In this document: positions 8,878-18,212 of the stretch, in pieces | How the letters are laid out: each line of letters starts with the position of its first letter | How positions within the stretch are numbered: position 1 is the stretch's first letter | NCBI RefSeq assembly: GCF_011398925.1 | Contig: NZ_AP022842.1 | Span: 236,001-300,000, forward strand | DNA from: Bacillus sp. KH172YL63 | Lineage (GTDB): Bacteria; Bacillota; Bacilli; Bacillales; Bacillaceae_B | Direction of reading: 5' to 3' | Length of the DNA stretch: 64,000 nt | Translations under genes and position numbers: made by a program | Notes under the pieces: model-generated | Told to the model about the DNA's origin: nothing | The model's input: the letters and a program-made list of their open reading frames with translations, nothing else | Database searches by the model: none

Positions 8878-10318
8878 ACCGAAACGCCTTCATCCGATTT
8901 CTGCAGTGGCAAGCTTCGTCAAGCAATTGAAAGAGATGGTCGTCCCGTTTGTATTCCTGTTTGTACTCAACAGGGGAGAGAAGAGCGGTTTCTTGGATTA
9001 CCTGCCTTTATTGGTCATGGTGGCGGTTCCTGTGTTCGTTCTCGTTTCAGGGATCGTGAAATGGCTGCGCTTTTCCTACCGGCTGGAAGAAGGTGAGCTC
9101 AGGATCGAGTATGGATTATTCGTGAAAAAGAAAAGGTATATTCCCATTGAACGGATCCAGAGCCTGAATTTCTCCGAGGGTATTTTACACCGTCCCTTCG
9201 GATTGGTGAAAGTGAAGGTCGAAACGGCCGGATCTTCCAATCCCCGGGAGTCGGAAGCGGAACTGACTGCTGTTTCCAAAGAAGAAGCGGTGGAGTTGGA
9301 ACGCTTGATTTACCGGGAGAAGAAAAATGCCTCAGCAGACAGGGCGGAGGAGCAGCCGGAAGTGGAGCGCTCCGCAAAAGCTTATTTCTCCCTGTCGGCA
9401 AAAGACCTCTGGGTATTGGCTGCCACTTCAGGTGGGATCGGGGTCATTTTGTCCGGTGTGATGCTCTTTGTTTCACAGTTTAACGAATTCATCCCCTATG
9501 AGGCGGTGTATGATGAGTTGGCGGTGTTTGTGAGGAGCGGTGTATTGATCGTGGCGGTGGCTGCGTTGGCAGGACTCCTTTTTACATGGCTTCTGTCGAT
9601 ACTATGGACGTTTGTCATTTATGGGGATTTTCAAATCAAGTTGGTGGACAGTCATATCGTCATGACGAGGGGCCTTCTTGAAAAGAAGCAGGTGACCGTT
9701 CCGTTGAACAGGGTCCAGGGGATACGGGTAGTGGAAAATCCCCTCAGGCAGCTGTTGGGTTATTGCACTGTCCACATTGAAAATGCAGGCGGATCCGTGT
9801 TGGAAAAAGACAGTACGAGCATCAAACTGCTGCCGATCGTGAGGAAGAAACGGGTGGCGGAATTGTTAAAGGGGATCTTCCCTGATTACGTTATCGAGGA
9901 GAATTACAAGAGGCTTCCCCGGCGTTCGTTAAGAAGATATGTATTCAGGCAGTCCGTCTCGGTGCTCGTCCTTTCAGGCGCTGCGTGCTACTTCTTCTGG
10001 CCTTATGGTTCCCTTGCCCTCCTTTTGACCGTCCCGTTCGGCATGTGGGGCTATATGCAGTACCGGACCGGCGGCTGGAGGATCGATGACGGGCAGTTAT
10101 CCCTGCAGTATAGAGGGTTTTTGAAGCATACAATGTATATGAAGAAGAACCGTATTCAATCGATGGACGGAAATGAAAGCTGGTTTCAATCGAGGAAGGG
10201 GCTTGCGACGCTCACGACTACGGTCAAATCCGGAGAGACCGGTCATGCAAGCGGGCTCAAGGATTTAGAGAAAGAAGATCTGAGGCGCATTGCTTCCTGG
10301 TTCTCCCATCGCGCATGA
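8867..10318 (+). CDS. ydbT: Membrane protein with repeated bacterial PH domains (YdbT)
   Basis: The 483-residue product has several hydrophobic helices alternating with three bPH2 domains. The repeated signatures are RYIPIERIQSLNFSEG, QVTVPLNRVQGIRVVENPL and MKKNRIQSMDGNES. It overlaps the end of ydbS, so the two are probably translated together and may form a membrane complex. The start is one of two consecutive ATGs at 8867 and 8870. A strong terminator lies directly behind the stop codon. Confidence 0.87.
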   Translation: MMSEPKRLHPISAVASFVKQLKEMVVPFVFLFVLNRGEKSGFLDYLPLLVMVAVPVFVLVSGIVKWLRFSYRLEEGELRIEYGLFVKKKRYIPIERIQSLNFSEGILHRPFGLVKVKVETAGSSNPRESEAELTAVSKEEAVELERLIYREKKNASADRAEEQPEVERSAKAYFSLSAKDLWVLAATSGGIGVILSGVMLFVSQFNEFIPYEAVYDELAVFVRSGVLIVAVAALAGLLFTWLLSILWTFVIYGDFQIKLVDSHIVMTRGLLEKKQVTVPLNRVQGIRVVENPLRQLLGYCTVHIENAGGSVLEKDSTSIKLLPIVRKKRVAELLKGIFPDYVIEENYKRLPRRSLRRYVFRQSVSVLVLSGAACYFFWPYGSLALLLTVPFGMWGYMQYRTGGWRIDDGQLSLQYRGFLKHTMYMKKNRIQSMDGNESWFQSRKGLATLTTTVKSGETGHASGLKDLEKEDLRRIASWFSHRA

Positions 10319-10357
10319 AAAGAAAGGACCCGTTTTTTGCGACGGGTCCTTTCTTTT
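10319..10357. terminator. Bidirectional terminator between ydbT and ydcA
   Basis: A 14-base stem (10319-10332 with 10343-10356; core GGACCCG/CGGGTCC) is flanked by A residues on one side and T residues on the other. It can therefore terminate both the rightward ydbT transcript and the leftward ydcA transcript. Confidence 0.92.
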
Positions 10358-10359
10358 GG

Positions 10360-10944
10360 TTACTTTCGTCCTCCAATCATGCTGATCACAAATCCCCCGA
10401 TCAATCCGAAGAGATGAGCGGTGATGTTGATGCCGGATTGCATAAATGTCATGATGACACCGATGACGACGATCGGAAGGATGACCTGCCGGCTTTCTTT
10501 CGTGATGAACGGGTGCTTCGTGACGATCATGGCGATATAGAAGCCGAACAATCCGAAGATGGCCCCGGACGCCCCGACGTGACTGTAGGTGAGGGGCTTG
10601 ATCAGATAGGTGATGATATTGGCGAACACGCCGCTTGCAAGATAAAGTCCGAGGAATTTAGCCTTGCCGAGATGTTTTTCAAGTGGCGGCCCGAATAAGA
10701 CGAGTGAGAACGAGTTGAACAGAAGATGGGCAAATCCCATATGGACAAAGATCGGCGTGATCAATCGCCACCATTCCCCGTCCCTGATGAAAAGGTTCAC
10801 ACCTGCGAGTTGCTCATACACCCACAGTTGGGGGAAGATAGGGAGTGCACTCACCCCGTACAAGATGATATGAATCAATACAATCAAGGAAATAATGGGA
10901 TAGAATCGTATAAATTGTGAAAAGCTTTCAGTCCTGACAAACAT
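10360..10944 (-). CDS. ydcA: Rhomboid family intramembrane serine protease
   Basis: This 194-residue polytopic membrane protein has the rhomboid core of six helices. The catalytic serine is Ser126 in GASGAIFG (124-131) and the catalytic histidine His177 in NITAHLFG. The helix-2 HxxxN element is HLLFNS, with Asn77. It would cleave transmembrane helices of other membrane proteins; the substrate is unknown. The reverse-strand ATG at 10944 lies seven bases behind AGGAGG. It is divergent from acpS. Confidence 0.92.
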   Translation of the reverse strand: MFVRTESFSQFIRFYPIISLIVLIHIILYGVSALPIFPQLWVYEQLAGVNLFIRDGEWWRLITPIFVHMGFAHLLFNSFSLVLFGPPLEKHLGKAKFLGLYLASGVFANIITYLIKPLTYSHVGASGAIFGLFGFYIAMIVTKHPFITKESRQVILPIVVIGVIMTFMQSGINITAHLFGLIGGFVISMIGGRK

Positions 10945-11078
10945 AGTGTATCCTCCTGTGTAGGGTCGTTTCGGTTTTAGTCTCGTAAAAGGTTCTATTA
11001 CTATAGTATAAGAAAACGTTGTGAACAGTCATTATAAAAATATGCAATAGAGGACAAGAGTAGAAGGAGATCAAGCAT

Positions 11079-11429
11079 ATGATAAAAGGAATCGGGCTGG
11101 ATATCGTGGAAATTTCACGCATACAGCACATGCTAGAGCGTCAGCCGAAGTTCATGAAAAGGATTTTGACCGGGAAAGAAGAGGATGTCTTCTTTTCGTT
11201 GAGCAAACAGCGTCAGGTTGAGTATGTGGCTGGCCGCTTTGCGGCGAAGGAGGCATATGCGAAGGCGAACGGGACCGGCATTGGTACGGCTTTATCGTTC
11301 CAGGATATCGAGATCAGTAAAGATGAAAACGGAAAGCCGTTCTTCTCCAAGCCTGAGGGGGAAAGAGCCCACCTCTCCATCACCCACAGCCGGGAATATG
11401 CAGCGGCGCAGGTGATCATTGAAGCGTGA
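11079..11429 (+). CDS. acpS: Holo-[acyl-carrier-protein] synthase
   Basis: AcpS transfers 4'-phosphopantetheine from coenzyme A to apo-ACP, activating fatty acid synthesis. The family Mg-binding residues are at the expected places: Asp8 in GIGLDIVEI and Glu58 in [11 protein letters not shown]. At 116 aa it has the normal trimeric AcpS length. ATG 11079 follows AGAAGGAG. A near-palindrome (AAGC-TGAAAT/ATTTCA-GCTT, 11422-11444) overlaps the end of the gene without a T-run, so termination there is uncertain. Confidence 0.95.
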   Translation: MIKGIGLDIVEISRIQHMLERQPKFMKRILTGKEEDVFFSLSKQRQVEYVAGRFAAKEAYAKANGTGIGTALSFQDIEISKDENGKPFFSKPEGERAHLSITHSREYAAAQVIIEA

Positions 11430-11655
11430 AATTATTTCATGCTTGCAATTTCCACTAGCATAAACCATGAGGTTGTCTCATATATTCAGTAGTGCAATAA
11501 GAGAGACAAGGTCTGTTGTTTATCCATCGCGATTCTTTGGCGAATGGCAGTTGGACAGAAAAGGGCGGGACATTCGATGAAGATCGTCCATTTTTAAGCA
11601 ACGGGCCTTCCCCTCTCTACATTACGTTTATCCTGGGACAAAAGGGGTTGAATTC

Positions 11656-12669
11656 ATGAAGAAAAAGCTAGTGGTGCTAGTGCTTACGATGCTGGCGGTG
11701 CTGATGCTCGCGGCTTGTGGCGAGAAGTCGAAAGAAGATGTGACCAAGGACCTGAAGGCAAAGGTAGAGGATATGAAGGGGTATAAGGCGGATGCGAAGA
11801 TGACCCTGCAGGTAGGGGATGAACCACAGACGTACGATGTGGAAGTGTGGCATAATGACCCTAATTATTACCGGGTGGCATTGAAGAACGCTGCGAAAGA
11901 TCAGAGTCAGATGATTCTGCGTAATGATGAGGGTGTGTTCGTCCTGACGCCGGCTTTGAACAAAAGCTTCCGTTTCCAGAGCGACTGGCCGGAAAACAGC
12001 AGTCAAGCCTATTTGTATGAGTCACTTGTGAAAGACGTAGTGGAAGATAAAGATGCGACCTTCAAAGAAACGAAGGACCATTATGTCTTTACGACGAAAA
12101 CACGTTATCAGAACAGCCAGATGTTGCCTACCCAAGAGATTGCTTTCAATAAGAAAGATTTGATGCCGGTATCTGTCAATGTGATGGACTCGGATCAGAA
12201 CCCGCTTGTGAAGGTGGAGTTCTCGAAGGTTGATATGAAAGCGGCATTCGACAAGAAAGATTTCGATATGAAGAAAAATATGACCGGTGCCCAGCTTGAG
12301 GTCCCTGTAACGGCAAGTGTGGAGGATGATGAATTCACGGTGCTGTATCCGATGTCTGAAATCACCGGCACTGAATTGATAGAAGAAAAAGAAGTGGCGA
12401 CCGATACAGGCAAACGGGTCATCTTGACGTATGACGGGGAGAAGTCATTCACGATTGTTCAAGAGAAAACAACAGTCGTGCCGACGATGACTGTGTCCAC
12501 TTCATTAAAAGGCGAATTGGTTGACCTTGGCTTCACGGTTGCTGCGATGACGAGCCAGTCCATCAGATGGACGAATAACGGAGTCGACTATATGCTTGCA
12601 TCCAATGATCTGACGCCGGCAGAAATGGTGATGGTCGCCCAGTCAGTGCAAGGTTCCATGGTGAAATAA
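11656..12669 (+). CDS. ydcC: LolA-like sporulation-associated lipoprotein (YdcC)
   Basis: The 337-residue precursor begins with a lipoprotein signal: basic MKKK, a hydrophobic core and the lipobox LAAC with the lipidated cysteine at residue 21. The mature part resembles the outer-membrane-lipoprotein-sorting (LolA/LolB) fold, which in Gram-positives makes lipid-anchored extracytoplasmic proteins. The B. subtilis orthologue at the same locus is sporulation-associated. It lies between acpS and alr and has its own terminator. The binding partner is unknown. Confidence 0.88.
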   Translation: MKKKLVVLVLTMLAVLMLAACGEKSKEDVTKDLKAKVEDMKGYKADAKMTLQVGDEPQTYDVEVWHNDPNYYRVALKNAAKDQSQMILRNDEGVFVLTPALNKSFRFQSDWPENSSQAYLYESLVKDVVEDKDATFKETKDHYVFTTKTRYQNSQMLPTQEIAFNKKDLMPVSVNVMDSDQNPLVKVEFSKVDMKAAFDKKDFDMKKNMTGAQLEVPVTASVEDDEFTVLYPMSEITGTELIEEKEVATDTGKRVILTYDGEKSFTIVQEKTTVVPTMTVSTSLKGELVDLGFTVAAMTSQSIRWTNNGVDYMLASNDLTPAEMVMVAQSVQGSMVK

Positions 12670-12678
12670 AGTCCAATC

Positions 12679-12708
12679 GGGGCGGGCCTGCCGGGTCTGC
12701 CTCTTTTT
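12679..12708 (+). terminator. Terminator of ydcC
   Basis: GGCGGGCC (12681-12688) pairs with GGTCTGCC (12694-12701), including two G-U pairs, over the loop TGCCG, followed by TCTTTTTCTG. Confidence 0.75.
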
Positions 12709-12854
12709 CTGCGAAAAAACCGAAGCCGGTGCGTTTCCCCTCACCAGCCCTCCAAAAAATTCTATCATCCCCAAAGAATGATTATATGAATAATCCGTGG
12801 TATTCTTGAATAGAATGACAATGTTTTGTGTAATGAAATGAGGAAGTGACTAAA

Positions 12855-14033
12855 GTGGATACCCAGACGCAATTTTTTCGTGATACATGGGCAGAAATCA
12901 ACTTAGATGATTTATATGAAAATGTAAAAAATATTAAACAACATATTCCCGATGGAGTGAAAATGCTTGCTGTTGTGAAGGCGAATGCCTATGGACACGG
13001 TGATGTCCAGACAGCGCTCACGGCTCTTGCGGCAGGCGCACATGGATTGGCCGTTGCGTTCCTCGACGAGGCGATCTCTCTAAGGCGGGCATCAATCAAA
13101 GCCCCGATCCTTGTCCTGGGTGCGACCCGACCAAAGGATGTTGAAATCGCAGCTGAACTGGATATATCGCTCACGGTCTTCCGGGAGGATTGGCTCGTTG
13201 TTGCTGAAAAGCAGCTGTCAGAAGGGCAGACTTTGAATCTCCATATTAAGTGTGACACAGGTATGGGCCGGATCGGTGTCCGGGATGAAGATGAGCTGAA
13301 GCGGATTGAAAAAGTGATCCACGACCGTCCGTCGTTTCATCTTGAAGGGATCTTCACCCATTATGCGACCGCAGATGAACTGGATGATGAGTATCTGGAG
13401 GAGCAATTGAAGAGATTTGAAAGGATGCTTGCCAGTTTGGCTTCACCTCCTGAATATATCCATTCTTCCAACAGCGCGGCGACGCTCAGGAAGCCGGGTA
13501 CCCTTTTCAATACTGTGCGGGTGGGGATCGCCATGTACGGGCTGACGCCATCACTTGAAATGAAGCCGGTACTGCCGTTTCCTTTGAAGCAGGTCTTTTC
13601 CCTCCATTCCCGTCTGATCCATACGAAGGAACTGTCGGCTGGAGAGAAGGTCAGTTACGGGGCCACATACAAAGCGGAGAAAGACGAGTGGATCGGGACG
13701 ATACCAATCGGATATGCGGACGGCTGGCTCAGGAAGCTTCAAGGTCAGGACGTGTTGGTGAACGGCAAAAGATTTCCAATTGTTGGAAGGGTCTGTATGG
13801 ATCAATCGATGATTCGCCTCCCTGGTTTCCTTGAGCCGGGGACACAGGTGACGCTGATCGGCAAGCAGGATGAAGACGTGATCACAATGGATGAAATCGC
13901 CGGAAAGCTTGATACAATCAACTATGAGATTCCCTGCATCATCTCGACGAGGGTGCCACGCATTTATATCCGCGACGGTGAGGCGATCGAAGTATCCAAT
14001 AAGCTGTTATCGCCCGGGGGCAGTGGCTTTTAG
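12855..14033 (+). CDS. alr: Alanine racemase
   Basis: A PLP enzyme that makes D-alanine for Ddl and for teichoic acid modification. The PLP lysine is Lys42 in VVKANAYGHG and the opposing catalytic tyrosine is Tyr268 in KVSYGATYKA. Other family motifs are HIKCDTGMGR and GRVCMDQSM. The 392 residues fit the family. GTG 12855 is preferred over GTG 12846 because GAGGAA (12839-12844) would be only one base from the latter. As in B. subtilis it precedes the ndoAI-ndoA pair. Confidence 0.95.
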   Translation: MDTQTQFFRDTWAEINLDDLYENVKNIKQHIPDGVKMLAVVKANAYGHGDVQTALTALAAGAHGLAVAFLDEAISLRRASIKAPILVLGATRPKDVEIAAELDISLTVFREDWLVVAEKQLSEGQTLNLHIKCDTGMGRIGVRDEDELKRIEKVIHDRPSFHLEGIFTHYATADELDDEYLEEQLKRFERMLASLASPPEYIHSSNSAATLRKPGTLFNTVRVGIAMYGLTPSLEMKPVLPFPLKQVFSLHSRLIHTKELSAGEKVSYGATYKAEKDEWIGTIPIGYADGWLRKLQGQDVLVNGKRFPIVGRVCMDQSMIRLPGFLEPGTQVTLIGKQDEDVITMDEIAGKLDTINYEIPCIISTRVPRIYIRDGEAIEVSNKLLSPGGSGF

Positions 14034-14105
14034 GGAAATAACGGTGGAATGGATGAATAATTCGTATTTTAACTGGCGGATAATAGAAGGGATTGCTAAA
14101 TTAAC

Positions 14106-14134
14106 TTTTCATTCCCCGGATTTGATGGTATGAT
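14106..14134 (+). promoter_or_regulatory. Candidate sigma-A promoter for ndoAI-ndoA
   Basis: TTTTCA (14106-14111) and TATGAT (14129-14134) are separated by 17 bases, with a TG one base before the -10. It lies 52 bases before the antitoxin start. Confidence 0.5.
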
Positions 14135-14186
14135 GGATATGTTAATGAACAGAAACGGTATGTAGTGATTGGTGGAGGTGTAGTTT

Positions 14187-14468
14187 GTGTCTGAATCCAG
14201 CGCAACAACAGAAATCTTAATTCGTCTACCGCAACAGCTCGTTACAGAATTAGACGGCTTTGCAGATCAAGAAAATGTGAATCGCAATGAGTTTATTTAT
14301 CGTGCAACCAAAATGTATTTAAGAGAGCGTAAAAAGAGACAATTACGTGAGTCTATGAGACGCGGCTATATGGAAATGGCTAAGATTAATCTCGCGATCG
14401 CTTCTGAAGCGATTCAAGCAGAATATGAGGCAGAACATACAGTCGAACGCTTAGTAAGCGGAGGTTAA
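14187..14468 (+). CDS. ndoAI: Antitoxin EndoAI (MazE-type)
   Basis: The 93-residue protein has an N-terminal ribbon-helix-helix DNA-binding region ([15 protein letters not shown]) and a C-terminal tail [12 protein letters not shown]...ERLVSGG that is nearly the same as in the B. subtilis antitoxin. It should neutralise EndoA and repress its own operon. GTG 14187 follows GGAGG. The toxin gene starts four bases after the stop, indicating translational coupling. Confidence 0.93.
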   Translation: MSESSATTEILIRLPQQLVTELDGFADQENVNRNEFIYRATKMYLRERKKRQLRESMRRGYMEMAKINLAIASEAIQAEYEAEHTVERLVSGG

Positions 14469-14472
14469 TCCT

Positions 14473-14823
14473 TTGATTGTAAAGCGTGGTGACGTATATT
14501 TTGCAGACCTTTCTCCTGTTGTAGGTTCAGAACAAGGCGGAGTTCGGCCAGTGCTTGTTATTCAAAACGATATAGGGAATAGGTTCAGTCCCACTATTAT
14601 TGTAGCTGCCATTACCGCACAAATTCAAAAAGCAAAACTGCCTACTCATGTTGAAATTGATGCAAAACGTTATGGCTTTGAACGTGATTCCGTTATCTTG
14701 CTAGAGCAGATTCGAACGATTGATAAACAACGTCTGACCGATAAAATCACACACTTGGATGATGAGATGATGGAGAAGGTGGATGATGCCCTGCAAATCA
14801 GTGTGGGTCTCATTCAATTCTAA
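14473..14823 (+). CDS. ndoA: EndoA toxin, MazF-type mRNA interferase
   Basis: This 116-residue PemK/MazF-fold endoribonuclease cleaves mRNA at short specific sequences (UACAU in B. subtilis EndoA). The family signatures [20 protein letters not shown] and RPVLVIQND are intact, and the C-terminus [13 protein letters not shown] is typical. The start is TTG 14473, as in B. subtilis; its ribosome binding site GGAGG lies in the last codons of the antitoxin gene, which ties toxin translation to antitoxin translation. The sigma-B operon follows, a conserved association in Bacillus. Confidence 0.95.
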   Translation: MIVKRGDVYFADLSPVVGSEQGGVRPVLVIQNDIGNRFSPTIIVAAITAQIQKAKLPTHVEIDAKRYGFERDSVILLEQIRTIDKQRLTDKITHLDDEMMEKVDDALQISVGLIQF

Positions 14824-14894
14824 TCAATCATGCCCATTCGTGTGGAATGATGATCACGTCATGCAAAAGGGACATTTTAATACCTGCAAACCAG

Positions 14895-14940
14895 AAGGCT
14901 TGCTGATCAACCAATTGCTGATCATTGAGCCTTTTTGTTT
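14895..14940 (+). terminator. Terminator of the ndoA operon
   Basis: AAGGCT (14895-14900) pairs with AGCCTT (14928-14933), and an inner TGATCA pair (14904-14909 with 14919-14924) extends the stem. A TTTTTGTTTT tract follows. The rest of the 369-base gap holds the rsbR promoter. Confidence 0.75.
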
Positions 14941-14988
14941 TGCGTTTTTTCGTGATGGGCTGCCGGAAATGTAAATATAATCAATTTT

Positions 14989-15017
14989 ATGACAAAAGAC
15001 TGCAAACAATTTATAAT
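14989..15017 (+). promoter_or_regulatory. Candidate sigma-A promoter of the rsb-sigB operon
   Basis: ATGACA (14989-14994) and a perfect TATAAT (15012-15017) are 17 bases apart. The transcript would have a leader of about 170 bases, with a small hairpin around 15041-15060 (GAAAAGG/CTTTTTC). Housekeeping transcription of the whole operon from upstream of rsbR is known in B. subtilis. Confidence 0.6.
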
Positions 15018-15192
15018 GGGAAATGAGAGAGGGTGAATACCCGAAAAGGCATAGGCTTTTTCTTTTCCATATTTATTTGTTACTATTAGAGTAATTACGT
15101 CATTTTTTGTTGTAAACTACTTTAAGTTTGGATTACATCATTCGGCATAAATCCTGAATTTAAATTTCATATGATAGAATGGGGAGAACGAA

Positions 15193-16023
15193 ATGTTTAG
15201 TGAAGTCACGGATTATATCCAGAATAATAAATCAGAGATCACTAGTATTTGGATGGAACGGATGAGAAACGAAGCAGATGAGAAATTCATCCAAGTCGTG
15301 TCTGATCAGGTTTTTACCAAGACAAGCCATGAGTTTGTCGAAATGATCACATCTAACTTAAGGGATTCCAATGAATTCAACAGCCGTCTCGAAGGTTTTG
15401 CAGAAAAGGTTGTCCGCTTGGGATGGCCCCTGACTTTTGTGACGTCTGCACTCAGTACGTTCGGGAAAGTCGTGTATGAAGGGATGATGAAAGACGGGAT
15501 CATCACGGACAAGAACCATGCGGTACAGGTTCAAAAATTTGATAAATGGTTGACCCCGATGAATAAGAAAGTCATCAGTGCTTATACAGAATCGTGGGAG
15601 CGGACCGTTTCTTTGCAAAAGATCGCCCTGCAGGAATTATCTGCTCCGCTGATTCCGGTGTTCGAGAAGATATCGATCATGCCGCTTGTCGGGACGATTG
15701 ATACCGAAAGAGCAAGGCTGATCATGGAAAATCTGTTGAACGGTGTCGTGAAGCACAGGGCGGAAGTCGTGTTGATCGATATTACCGGTGTGCCGGTTGT
15801 CGATACGATGGTTGCCCACCATATCATCCAGGCTGCTGAAGCCGTACGTCTGGTAGGTGCGAAGTGCATGCTGGTTGGAATCAGGCCTGAAATTGCCCAA
15901 ACGATTGTCAACCTGGGAATAGATCTGAATCAGTTCAGCACAAACAGCACACTGAGAAAAGGAATCGAAAAGGCTCTTGAAATGACAAATCGAAAAATAG
16001 TTTCGGCGGAGGGATTAGAGTGA
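15193..16023 (+). CDS. rsbR: Stressosome co-antagonist RsbR
   Basis: RsbR is the sensor subunit that forms the 1.8 MDa stressosome with RsbS and sequesters RsbT. The N-terminal half (about 1-140) is the divergent non-haem globin sensory domain. The C-terminal STAS domain contains [19 protein letters not shown], with the conserved phosphorylatable threonine context. 276 aa is the normal length. It is the first gene of an operon whose stops and starts overlap or nearly touch: rsbS begins at GTG 16020 within its end. Confidence 0.95.
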   Translation: MFSEVTDYIQNNKSEITSIWMERMRNEADEKFIQVVSDQVFTKTSHEFVEMITSNLRDSNEFNSRLEGFAEKVVRLGWPLTFVTSALSTFGKVVYEGMMKDGIITDKNHAVQVQKFDKWLTPMNKKVISAYTESWERTVSLQKIALQELSAPLIPVFEKISIMPLVGTIDTERARLIMENLLNGVVKHRAEVVLIDITGVPVVDTMVAHHIIQAAEAVRLVGAKCMLVGIRPEIAQTIVNLGIDLNQFSTNSTLRKGIEKALEMTNRKIVSAEGLE

Positions 16024-16376
16024 GAATACCAATTTTAAAATTGCATGATTGCCTGTTGATTTCCATCCAGTGGGAATTGGATGATCAAACAGCCCTTCAA
16101 TTTCAAGAAGATCTTCTGCAAAAGATTCACGAAACAAGTGCAAGGGGAGTAGTCATCGATATTACTTCCATTGACTTTATAGACTCATTCATTGCCAAGG
16201 TCCTTGGGGACGTCATCAATATGTCGAGGTTGATGGGGGCGAAAGTTGTCATCACCGGCATTCAGCCAGCAGTGGCGATCACCTTGATCGAACTTGGCAT
16301 CAGGTTGGAAGATGTTCTAACCGCTCTTGATCTTGAAAAGGGTCTTGAGAAATTACAATTGGAACTGGGGGACTAG
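16020..16376 (+). CDS. rsbS: Stressosome scaffold RsbS
   Basis: A single STAS domain (118 aa) that forms the stressosome core and holds RsbT until it is phosphorylated. [21 protein letters not shown] contains the serine phosphorylated by RsbT (DSF context). GTG 16020 overlaps the rsbR stop codon, with GGAGG in the end of rsbR. Confidence 0.95.
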   Translation: MRIPILKLHDCLLISIQWELDDQTALQFQEDLLQKIHETSARGVVIDITSIDFIDSFIAKVLGDVINMSRLMGAKVVITGIQPAVAITLIELGIRLEDVLTALDLEKGLEKLQLELGD

Positions 16377-16378
16377 GT

Positions 16379-16780
16379 ATGGATAGCCAATCCTGCGTGA
16401 AGATCACGAATGAATGGGACATCGTTGCTGCCCGCCAGTTGGGAAGAAATGTAGCGAAAGAGCTCGGTTTCGGAACCGTGGATCAAGCTCGTATCACTAC
16501 GGCTATCAGCGAATTAGCGAGGAACATCTATTTATATGCTGGCTATGGTCAGATCTGCATCGAAAAATTATTCGATTCCGGTAAAAAAGGCGTGAGGATC
16601 ATCGCCTTAGACGAAGGTCCAGGAATCGCAGATATCAGAAAAGTGATGGAAGACGGTTATTCCACATCAGGCGGATTAGGAGCTGGTTTGCCTGGAGTTA
16701 AGCGTTTAATGGACGAGTTTAACGTCGAATCTGTACCGGGAGAAGGGACAGATATCAGGGCGACCAAGTGGCTCCGCTAG
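16379..16780 (+). CDS. rsbT: Serine/threonine kinase and switch protein RsbT
   Basis: A GHKL ATPase-fold kinase (133 aa). It phosphorylates RsbS and RsbR, then leaves the stressosome to activate RsbU. The N box SELARNIYLYAG, the G1 box DEGPGIAD and a glycine-rich GGLGAGLPGVKRLMDEF are present. It starts three bases after rsbS. Confidence 0.95.
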   Translation: MDSQSCVKITNEWDIVAARQLGRNVAKELGFGTVDQARITTAISELARNIYLYAGYGQICIEKLFDSGKKGVRIIALDEGPGIADIRKVMEDGYSTSGGLGAGLPGVKRLMDEFNVESVPGEGTDIRATKWLR

Positions 16781-16790
16781 GGGGAGTTAT

Positions 16791-17801
16791 ATGAATTTCA
16801 GGGAATTAATGGATTCAAAATATAGAGAGATCATTGAACATTATTTAAACGAGCAGGATGAAAAAGCCCTTTACCTCGGGCAGAAGTTCAGTCGGAAATC
16901 GATTGAGCACCATGTGTCTCCAGAAGAAATCATCAGTCTCCATAAGAGTGTGATTCTCGAAATGGAACCTGACATACCACATCAAGTACTGCACTCATTC
17001 GATATCTTATTGGAAGTCATGATCGGCTATGGGTTCGCTTATCGTGAACATCAGAGCCTGCGGACGAAACAGCAAGAATTAAATAATGAAATCGATGTGG
17101 CATCGAATATGCAGCAGACGCTCCTCGGGACCGTCATCCCGAAGGTCGAGGAGTTGGATATCGGTGCCGTCAGCGTTCCTGCCAAGAAAATGAACGGGGA
17201 TTATTATCACTTTGTACAGGATGAGGATGACACGTTGAGCGTAGCGATCGCCGATGTCATCGGCAAGGGTATACCTGCCGCCCTATGCATGTCCATGATC
17301 AAATACGCCATGGACAGCCTGCCGGATTATCGGAACGAACCGAATGCCGTACTAGAAAGCCTTAACAGGGTGGTGGAACAGAATGTGGACGCAAGCATGT
17401 TCATCACCATGTTCTACGGCGTATACAATTCGAAGGAACACCTGTTTTCATACTCATCAGCTGGGCATGAACCCGGCTTTTTCTATAGAGCATCCACGAA
17501 TGAATATGAGGACCTTGACGCCAAGGGCCTGCTGTTGGGTGTCGATAAAAAGGCGAAGTACAGGCAATACGAAAGACGCGTGGAAGTCGGCGACATGATC
17601 ATCCTCCTTTCGGATGGGGTAACCGAATGCCGTACGGAAGACGGTTTCATCGAGAGGGAGGATCTGGTGAAGCTGATCAGTCAATATACGCATCTGCCAA
17701 CCCAGGAAATCGTCCAAAATGTTTACAAACAGCTCGAGAAGCTGCAACATTTTGAGCTCCGCGACGATTTTACCTTGATTATCATAAAGAGAAATTCGTA
17801 A
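16791..17801 (+). CDS. rsbU: PP2C-type phosphatase RsbU
   Basis: RsbU dephosphorylates RsbV once bound by RsbT. Residues 1-84 form the helical RsbT-binding domain and the rest is a SpoIIE/PP2C domain with ADVIGKGIPAALCMS, SAGHEPGFF and LSDGVTEC. 336 aa is normal for the family. It is the last gene before the internal sigma-B promoter. Confidence 0.95.
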   Translation: MNFRELMDSKYREIIEHYLNEQDEKALYLGQKFSRKSIEHHVSPEEIISLHKSVILEMEPDIPHQVLHSFDILLEVMIGYGFAYREHQSLRTKQQELNNEIDVASNMQQTLLGTVIPKVEELDIGAVSVPAKKMNGDYYHFVQDEDDTLSVAIADVIGKGIPAALCMSMIKYAMDSLPDYRNEPNAVLESLNRVVEQNVDASMFITMFYGVYNSKEHLFSYSSAGHEPGFFYRASTNEYEDLDAKGLLLGVDKKAKYRQYERRVEVGDMIILLSDGVTECRTEDGFIEREDLVKLISQYTHLPTQEIVQNVYKQLEKLQHFELRDDFTLIIIKRNS

Positions 17802-17806
17802 AAAAA

Positions 17807-17832
17807 GTTTAGCTTTACCGCAAATAGGGTAT
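17807..17832 (+). promoter_or_regulatory. Sigma-B promoter upstream of rsbV
   Basis: GTTTAG (17807-17812) and GGGTAT (17827-17832), 14 bases apart, match the sigma-B consensus (GTTTAA, GGGTAT). Its position after rsbU and before rsbV is the same as in B. subtilis, where it gives positive autoregulation of rsbVW-sigB-rsbX. Confidence 0.9.
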
Positions 17833-17879
17833 ATGAATAAGGACGTAATTATAAATGTAGCCAAAAAGGTGGTCTTTTT

Positions 17880-18212
17880 ATGAACTTATCGATAGATATG
17901 AAAGAAAAAGAGAATGAGCTGCTTGTCAAAGTAGCCGGTGAAATTGATGCATATACAGCTCCAAAGTTAAAAGAAACGCTTCAACCATCTGCTGAAGCTG
18001 ATAATAAAGATATTACGGTAGACCTATCCGAAGTTTCCTATATGGACAGTACTGGTTTAGGTGTATTCGTCGGTCTGTTTAAAACGGTTAAAGCCAGGGG
18101 TGGACAGCTCCATCTCGTCGGACTTTCCGATCGTTTACAAAGACTGTTTGATATTACAGGTTTAGGGGATATTATGAATATTAACTCCAAGGTAGAAGGT
18201 GGCGTGGAATGA
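17880..18212 (+). CDS. rsbV: Anti-anti-sigma factor RsbV
   Basis: A 110-residue STAS protein that binds RsbW when unphosphorylated and frees sigma-B. VDLSEVSYMDSTGLGVFVG carries the serine targeted by the RsbW kinase. The start follows AAAAAGGTGG. The stop overlaps the rsbW start (ATGATG at 18209). Confidence 0.95.
   Translation: MNLSIDMKEKENELLVKVAGEIDAYTAPKLKETLQPSAEADNKDITVDLSEVSYMDSTGLGVFVGLFKTVKARGGQLHLVGLSDRLQRLFDITGLGDIMNINSKVEGGVE

Noticed and set aside
15041..15180. A second promoter just upstream of rsbR (TATGATAGAAT, or a sigma-B-like GTTTGG...GGCATA)
   Set aside because: The TATGATAGAAT would place the transcript start behind the ribosome binding site, and the sigma-B-like match is poor at both hexamers with a 12-base spacer.
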